Origin: Phenylobacterium sp. RIFCSPHIGHO2_01_FULL_69_31
GTDB taxonomy: Bacteria; Pseudomonadota; Alphaproteobacteria; Caulobacterales; Caulobacteraceae
Length of the DNA stretch: 64,000 bases
Assembly (NCBI RefSeq): GCF_001824475.1
Contig: NZ_MHXN01000014.1
Location: 221,854-285,853 of the forward strand
Reading direction: 5' to 3'
The number at the start of each line of letters is the position of its first letter. Position 1 is the stretch's first letter. Shown in pieces: positions 57,361 through 64,000 of the stretch. A program made the translations under genes and the position numbers. The notes beneath the pieces are model-generated. The model was not told where the DNA came from. It was given only the letters and a program-made list of their open reading frames with translations, and did not search any database.

Positions 57361-57798
57361 ATGAAACGTTCTCCCTCCAATGGCCGCGCCGCGCCGCAGG
57401 GCCCGTCGCAGCGGCAGCTGCGCGCCGGCGAACTGGTTCGCCACGCCCTGGTCGAGATCTTCCGCGAGGAAGAGATCAACGATCCGGTGCTGGCCGGCGT
57501 CTCGGTGACCGTCACCGAGGTGCGGATGAACCCGGACCTGCGCCACGCCACCGTCTTCGTCGAGCCCCTGGGCGGCGAGAATGCCGACGAAGTGGTCAAG
57601 GCGCTGAACAGGCACTCGAAGTTCGTGCGCGGCCACCTGGGCCGGATGATCGACATGCGCTTCACGCCCGACGTCCACTTCCGCCACGACGAGAGCTTCA
57701 ACGAGGCGGCGCGGATGGCGCGCCTGTTCGACGATCCGCGCGTGCGCCAGGACCTGACCCCGGACGCCCCCTCCGATTCCTGGAAGGACGAGGACTGA
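57361..57798 (+). CDS. rbfA: 30S ribosome-binding factor RbfA
   Basis: 145 residues from the ATG at 57361. KH-like fold: [60 protein letters not shown]. Aids late 16S rRNA maturation. Its stop overlaps the truB start (TGATG). Confidence 0.96.
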   Translation: MKRSPSNGRAAPQGPSQRQLRAGELVRHALVEIFREEEINDPVLAGVSVTVTEVRMNPDLRHATVFVEPLGGENADEVVKALNRHSKFVRGHLGRMIDMRFTPDVHFRHDESFNEAARMARLFDDPRVRQDLTPDAPSDSWKDED

Positions 57799-58727
57799 TG
57801 GCCCGCCGCAAGCGGGGCCAGGCCATTTCGGGCTGGATCAACCTCGACAAACCCTACGACCTGACCTCGACCCACGCGGTCGGCCGGATCCGACGTCTGT
57901 TCGACGCGCAGAAGGCGGGCCATGCCGGAACGCTGGACCCGCTGGCCACCGGCATCCTGCCGATCGCCCTGGGCGAAGCCACCAAGACCGTCCCGTTCCT
58001 GGTGGACGCCGACAAGTCGTACCGCTTCACCATCGCCTGGGGCCGCACGACTGCGACCTATGACCGCGAGGGCGAGACCATCGCCGAGTCCGACGTGCGG
58101 CCGACGATCGCCCAGGTGCAGGCCGTGCTGCCGCGCTTCGTCGGCGAGATCGACCAGGTTCCGCCGGCCTATTCCGCGATCAAGGTGGACGGCGAGCGCG
58201 CCTATGACCTGGCCCGCGCGGGCGAGACCGTCGAGCTGGCCTCGCGCAAAGTGAACGTGTTCGACGCCCGTGTGGTGGACGCCGAGGATCCGGACCACGT
58301 CAACCTGGAGGTGGACTGCGGCAAGGGCACCTACGTCCGCGCCCTGGTCCGCGACATCGCCGAGGCGCTCGGGGCCTGCGGCCACGTGAGCGCGCTTCGC
58401 CGCACGCGTGTGGGGCGGTTCACGGAGCAATCGGCGGTCGCACTGGAATTGCTTGAGGATTTAGGGCATAAGGCCCGCCAATCGGAGGCCCTGCTTCCGG
58501 TCGAGACGGCACTGGACGACATCCCGGTGCTCGCCGTGACCGATGAAGACGCTTTTCGATTAAAGCAGGGACGATCGATCGTTCTCGTTCCCCGACAGGT
58601 GGAAGCGGTCAAGGCCGGGCTCAAGCCGGGCTCAAGAACCGTTTCAGCCATGTCGGGCGGGTCGATGGTGGCGCTCTGCGAGATGCGTGCGGGACGGCTC
58701 GAACCCTCGCGCGTCTTCAATCTTTGA
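57798..58727 (+). CDS. truB: tRNA pseudouridine-55 synthase TruB
   Basis: 309 residues. [20 protein letters not shown], catalytic Asp in [15 protein letters not shown] (about 45), [34 protein letters not shown]. Makes pseudouridine 55 in the T arm. The frame extends upstream across rbfA without coding sense. rpsO follows after 15 bases. Confidence 0.97.
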   Translation: MARRKRGQAISGWINLDKPYDLTSTHAVGRIRRLFDAQKAGHAGTLDPLATGILPIALGEATKTVPFLVDADKSYRFTIAWGRTTATYDREGETIAESDVRPTIAQVQAVLPRFVGEIDQVPPAYSAIKVDGERAYDLARAGETVELASRKVNVFDARVVDAEDPDHVNLEVDCGKGTYVRALVRDIAEALGACGHVSALRRTRVGRFTEQSAVALELLEDLGHKARQSEALLPVETALDDIPVLAVTDEDAFRLKQGRSIVLVPRQVEAVKAGLKPGSRTVSAMSGGSMVALCEMRAGRLEPSRVFNL

Positions 58728-58742
58728 GAGCGGAGAAACCCG

Positions 58743-59012
58743 ATGTCGATCACGGCCGAACGTAAAGCCGAAGTCATCAAGACCCATGCCCGCGGCGACG
58801 CGGACACGGGCAGCGCCGAAGTGCAAGTGGCGATCATGTCCGAACGGATTGCGAACCTCACCGAGCACTTCAAGACGCACAAGAAGGACAACCACTCGCG
58901 CCGGGGCCTGCTGAAGCTGGTCTCCGCCCGTCGTTCGCTCCTCGACCACCTGAAGAAGGCCGACGCGGCCCGCTATCAGGCGCTCATCGAGAAGCTCGGC
59001 CTGCGTCGCTAG
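58743..59012 (+). CDS. rpsO: 30S ribosomal protein S15
   Basis: 89 residues, complete. [59 protein letters not shown]. Binds the central domain of 16S rRNA. Preceded by GAGCGGAGAAA. Followed by an intrinsic terminator. Confidence 0.98.
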   Translation: MSITAERKAEVIKTHARGDADTGSAEVQVAIMSERIANLTEHFKTHKKDNHSRRGLLKLVSARRSLLDHLKKADAARYQALIEKLGLRR

Positions 59013-59020
59013 TTCTTCGA

Positions 59021-59057
59021 ACGGACCCGTTTCCCGCCAGGAAACCGGGTCCGTTTC
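59021..59057 (+). terminator. Intrinsic terminator after rpsO
   Basis: ACGGACCCGTTTCC, short loop, GGAAACCGGGTCCGTTTCT: long stem with one bulge and a short T-rich end, 9 bases after the rpsO stop. It separates rpsO from pnp. Confidence 0.8.
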
Positions 59058-59111
59058 TCATTTGAGGCTGCTCCTCCGTCACAGGCCGGGGGATCCATGC
59101 GGCGACCGGGG

Positions 59112-59135
59112 GGCGTGAGTTCCCCCACACACGCC
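59112..59135 (+). promoter_or_regulatory. Hairpin in the pnp leader
   Basis: GGCGTG (59112-59117) and CACGCC (59130-59135) pair across a loop that also offers GGGGG/CCCCC alternatives. The 188-base gap before pnp has no other clear content. Pnp leaders are RNase III and PNPase targets in enterics; a similar role here is conjecture. Confidence 0.3.
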
Positions 59136-59245
59136 GAGGGTCGGACGAGATCCTCACCGCCTGTGCCATTGGAGAGGATTTCGGAAGACCGATCCCCTGT
59201 CCGCCCCCGTCGGGAATACGCCCGCGGGACGAGAAAGAAGCAGAA

Positions 59246-61384
<2,139 letters not shown>

Positions 61385-61412
61385 ACGCCGGCAGCCTGGG
61401 CTGAGATGACGA

Positions 61413-61442
61413 GGGCGGCCGCAGCGATGCGGCCGCCCTTTT
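61413..61442 (+). terminator. Intrinsic terminator after pnp
   Basis: GGGCGGCCGCA, loop GCGA, TGCGGCCGCCC, TTTT: a perfect 11-bp stem with tetraloop, 28 bases after the pnp stop and 8 before the convergent SDR gene end. Confidence 0.92.
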
Positions 61443-61450
61443 CGTTGGAC

Positions 61451-62269
61451 TTAAGCGGGTTCGGCGACCTTGACGCCGTAGCGGGCGGCCGGGCGCTTGG
61501 CCGACAGGTTCGGCCCCAGCTTCTGGCGCGCCGCCTCGAGGGCGGCCCAGTCCGCCGGGTCGGGGAGGGAAGGGATGGTCACCAGCTCGCCGGCGTCCAG
61601 TCCGGCCAGGGCGGCGTCCACCAGTTCGTCCACGGGCATCAGGATCTCGTCGGGGACGTTGGCCAGGCCGTGGCCCGAACGGTCCCAGATCTCGGTGCGC
61701 GTCGCGCCCGGCAGGACCGCCTGGAAGGTAAGGCCCTGCGGCGCCAGGGCGGCGTGCAGGGTTTGGGTGAGGTAGGTGACGTACGCCTTGGTGGCGCCAT
61801 AGACCGAGCCGGGGAACAGTTCGGGGGCCAGGCCGACGATCGAGGCGATGTTGACGATGGTTCCGCGCCCGCGCGGCCCGAAGCCGGTGGCGGCGGCGTG
61901 GGCCAGTCGGGTCACGGCGACGACGTTCAGCTGGATCAGGTCCTCCAGTCTGTCGGGGCCGCTGTCCGTGAAGCTGCCGAACAGCGCCGCGCCGGCATTG
62001 TTGACGAGCAGGGTCACGCTGGCGTCCTCGCGGAGGCGGGTCTCGAGCCGCGCCAGGTCGTCGCGCTGGGTGAGGTCGGCGCGGACCACGTCCACCTTCA
62101 CGCCGGTCTCGGCGCGGAGCCGGGCGGCCAGGGCGTTCATCCGGCCCTCGTCGCGGGCCGCAAGGATCAGGTCGTAGCCCCGCTTTGCCAGGCGGTCGGC
62201 GTACACCGCGCCGATGCCGCTCGAGGCGCCGGTCACCAGCGCCGCGCCCTTGGAAATCTTGTCGCTCAT
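61451..62269 (-). CDS. Short-chain dehydrogenase/reductase
   Basis: 272 residues, classical SDR. NAD(P) site TGASSGIGAVYADRLAKRG (about 14-32), NNAGAALFG, catalytic Ser in NIASIVGL and Tyr-Lys in YGATKAYV; AARDEGRMN after strand 2 suggests NADP preference. GGAGA precedes the ATG. A perfect 18-bp palindrome lies about 95 bases upstream. Substrate unknown. Confidence 0.92.
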   Translation of the reverse strand: MSDKISKGAALVTGASSGIGAVYADRLAKRGYDLILAARDEGRMNALAARLRAETGVKVDVVRADLTQRDDLARLETRLREDASVTLLVNNAGAALFGSFTDSGPDRLEDLIQLNVVAVTRLAHAAATGFGPRGRGTIVNIASIVGLAPELFPGSVYGATKAYVTYLTQTLHAALAPQGLTFQAVLPGATRTEIWDRSGHGLANVPDEILMPVDELVDAALAGLDAGELVTIPSLPDPADWAALEAARQKLGPNLSAKRPAARYGVKVAEPA

Positions 62270-62363
62270 CTCGCATCTCCTGCCGATCGAACAGTCGCCG
62301 GCGATGCGTAGTCAGATGGAAACGGAGCCCCTCAGCCCTCAAGGCAGGGGCGGTCATACTTTT

Positions 62364-62381
62364 ATATGATGATCATCATAT
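62364..62381. promoter_or_regulatory. Perfect 18-bp palindrome upstream of the SDR gene
   Basis: ATATGATGATCATCATAT, a fully symmetric site inside an A/T-rich patch of a G/C-rich gap between dnaA and the SDR gene. Its size and continuity suit a TetR- or MarR-type dimer. No regulator gene is adjacent. Confidence 0.6.
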
Positions 62382-62423
62382 TTCCTCGCGGCGGAGCGAG
62401 GTTTGCTGGGCGGCCGGAACGGC

Positions 62424-62449
62424 AAAGGGCCCGCCTTGCGGCGGGCCCT
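62424..62449 (-). terminator. Intrinsic terminator of dnaA
   Basis: On the minus strand AGGGCCCGCC, loop GCAA, GGCGGGCCCT then TTGCC: a perfect 10-bp stem with a GNRA tetraloop, 29 bases after the dnaA stop. The T run is short. Confidence 0.8.
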
Positions 62450-62477
62450 CCGTCAGCGCTCCCCACAAAAGGCGTGT

Positions 62478-63971
62478 TCAGCCGCGCAGCTTGCGCAGCA
62501 GGACGTCCACGTCGCGGGCGATCGTGGCGTCTTCGCCCTTCAGCGCCTCGATGCGGCGCACGGCGTGCAGGACGGTGGTGTGGTCACGCCCGCCGAAGCG
62601 GCGGCCGATGTCGGGCAGGGAGCGCGTGGTGATCTGCTTGGCCAGCCACATGGCCACCTGCCGGGGGCGGGCCACCGCGCGGGCGCGGCGCTCGGAGATC
62701 AGGTCGGCCTGCTTGAGCGCATAGTGCTCGGCCACGACCTTCTGGATCATGTCCACGGTCACCTTGCGCTCGGTCACCGACAGGTGGGGCCGCAGGATGG
62801 CCTGGGCCTCGTCCAGGGTGAGGCGGGCGATCTCGCCGCCCACGCGGGCCACCAGGGTGTTGAGGGCCCCCTCCAGCTCGCGCACGCTGTCGGTGAAGCG
62901 GTCGGCCAGGAACTGGAGCACTTCGGGCCGTGCGGCGGGGTGGAAGCCGCCCTGGGCGGCCAGGGTGTGCAGCTTGCGCTCCAGGATCCCCAGCCGGAGG
63001 GTGCGGTCGGCCGGCTCGATGCCGCAGACCAGGCCGGCCTGCAGGTGCGAGCGCAGGCGCGGCTCCATCTCGCTGAGTTCGGTGGGCGAGCGGTCGGCGG
63101 TCAGCACCACGCGGCGGCCGTCCTCGACCAGGGCGATGAGCGTGTGGAACAGCTCTTCCTGGGTCTGGGTCTTGCCGGCCACGAAGTGGACGTCGTCGAT
63201 CAGCAGCAGGTCGGCGTTGCGAAGTTCGTCCTTGAAGGCGGCGGTCTGCTTGTCCTGCAGCGCCTTCACGAAGGTCGAGGTGAACCGTTCGGCCGACAGG
63301 TAGACCACGCGCTTGTCGGGGCAGGCGCGCAGGGCCTCCCAGGCCAGGGCGTTGAGGAGGTGGGTCTTCCCGAAGCCGTACGGGCCATGGAAGACGACCG
63401 GGTTGAAGTGGCCATCGGCCCAGGACGCGACGCGGCGCGCCACGGCGAAGGCGAACTCGTTGGCGGGCCCCGACACGAAGGTGTCGAACGAATAGCGCTC
63501 CTGAAGGCCCTGGAGACGTCCCTGGCGGGCGGCGACGGGGGCCACGGCTTCCACCTCGATCTCGAACACCTGCGCCGTCTGGGCGGCCGTTTGCGGGGCC
63601 GCCTGGGCCACCGCCGCGCGCGGAGCCGGGCCGTTGGCCGCGATCGGCGGGCGGGCGGCCATGGACACCGCCTCGACCTCCATGCGGGACTTCAGGTCCA
63701 GGCGCCGACCCAGGGGGTCGTTCTGCGCCCAGATCTCGCCGATCCGGCGCCAAGCATTGTGCCGAATCCAGTCGCGCGCCACCCCCGTAGCCGCCACGAC
63801 GCAAACTTCGTCGCCGGACTCGCGCAGGGCCGCCTGACCCAGCCAGGACCCAAAGGTCGCGTCGCCCAGCTCGCGCTTGAGAACCTGGCAGGTCTTGCCC
63901 CACACGGCCAATGCCGGCGCGCTTGCCATAGCTCCCGCAGCCCCCCCGCTCGTCATTCCTAGCAACCCCAT
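62478..63971 (-). CDS. dnaA: Chromosomal replication initiator DnaA
   Basis: 497 residues. Domain I (VWGKTCQVLKRELGDATFGS), an Ala/Pro linker, AAA+ domain with Walker A HGPYGFGKTHLLNALAWEA (about 195-213), Walker B LLLIDDVHF, and domain IV with the DNA-binding signature FGGRDHTTVLHAVRRIEAL. Very like Caulobacter DnaA, including SERRARAVARPRQVAMWLAK. An ATG at 63956 is an alternative start. Only 29 bases upstream are in the window, so promoter and origin cannot be seen. Confidence 0.97.
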   Translation of the reverse strand: MGLLGMTSGGAAGAMASAPALAVWGKTCQVLKRELGDATFGSWLGQAALRESGDEVCVVAATGVARDWIRHNAWRRIGEIWAQNDPLGRRLDLKSRMEVEAVSMAARPPIAANGPAPRAAVAQAAPQTAAQTAQVFEIEVEAVAPVAARQGRLQGLQERYSFDTFVSGPANEFAFAVARRVASWADGHFNPVVFHGPYGFGKTHLLNALAWEALRACPDKRVVYLSAERFTSTFVKALQDKQTAAFKDELRNADLLLIDDVHFVAGKTQTQEELFHTLIALVEDGRRVVLTADRSPTELSEMEPRLRSHLQAGLVCGIEPADRTLRLGILERKLHTLAAQGGFHPAARPEVLQFLADRFTDSVRELEGALNTLVARVGGEIARLTLDEAQAILRPHLSVTERKVTVDMIQKVVAEHYALKQADLISERRARAVARPRQVAMWLAKQITTRSLPDIGRRFGGRDHTTVLHAVRRIEALKGEDATIARDVDVLLRKLRG

Positions 63972-64000
63972 CGTTCCATGCTGGCAGGCAGGGCCCCGAA

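Noticed and set aside
63972..64000. Replication origin next to dnaA
   Set aside because: Only 29 bases upstream of dnaA are in the window and no DnaA-box cluster or A/T-rich unwinding element was seen.

Overview
The window is a gene-dense, high-G+C stretch of a chromosome from an alphaproteobacterium of the family Caulobacteraceae (Caulobacter/Phenylobacterium type). The DnaA protein, a ShkA-like hybrid kinase, Fur, RlmN, MetK and the gene order dnaA / pnp-rpsO-truB-rbfA / infB-nusA-rimP / metK-lnt-corC-ybeY-phoH-miaB / fur-rimI-tsaB / mutS-glnD / dnaN-grpE-hrcA-rph-rdgB-hemW all fit that group. dnaA lies at the right edge, so the region is probably origin-proximal. I saw no rRNA, tRNA, CRISPR array, transposase or phage gene. 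Genus is inferred from protein resemblance and synteny remembered from the family, not from a search.

Layout. 1-10 kb: the 3' part of a TonB-dependent receptor, a quinone oxidoreductase, an Acg-type nitroreductase lipoprotein, rlmN, a DUF350 membrane protein coupled to a trypsin-fold protein, an AmpG-type permease and a ShkA-like hybrid histidine kinase. 10-13 kb: a LuxR-type HTH protein with a C-terminal membrane anchor whose reading frame fully contains a second, strongly coding frame, then two small hypothetical genes and comM. 13-18.4 kb: gshB, a SirB1 protein, yraN, rsmI, hemW and rdgB, all on the minus strand with coupled starts. 18.4-19.9 kb: a small accessory island (two peptides of about 35 aa, a DUF2975 membrane protein and its YozG-type HTH partner) with unusual arrays of palindromes, inserted between rdgB and rph. 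20-24 kb: rph, hrcA-grpE and dnaN. 24-34 kb: an ABC ATPase, a DEAD-box helicase, glnD, mutS with a HAD hydrolase, and a GNAT acetyltransferase. 34-40 kb: murJ, trpS, a universal stress protein, an NfuA-type scaffold, tsaB-rimI and fur. 40-49.4 kb: an alpha/beta hydrolase, the miaB-phoH-ybeY-corC-lnt chain, metK-DUF1232-trmB and ppa. 49.4-61.4 kb: the translation/RNA operons rimP-nusA-ylxR-infB and rbfA-truB-rpsO-pnp, interrupted by a lipoprotein and a dienelactone hydrolase. 61.4-64 kb: a short-chain dehydrogenase and dnaA.

Most genes are housekeeping: replication (dnaA, dnaN, mutS), translation and RNA maturation, proteostasis (hrcA-grpE), nitrogen and iron control (glnD, fur) and the cell envelope (murJ, lnt, ampG). 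The most novel-looking parts are regulatory or small: the overprinted HTH-membrane gene at 10.06-10.81 kb, the palindrome arrays and peptides at 18.4-19.9 kb, a promoter plus intrinsic terminator and possible leader peptide before rimP, the operator-like sites before metK, between shkA and the HTH gene, and before the SDR gene, and a perfect DnaA box in front of comM.
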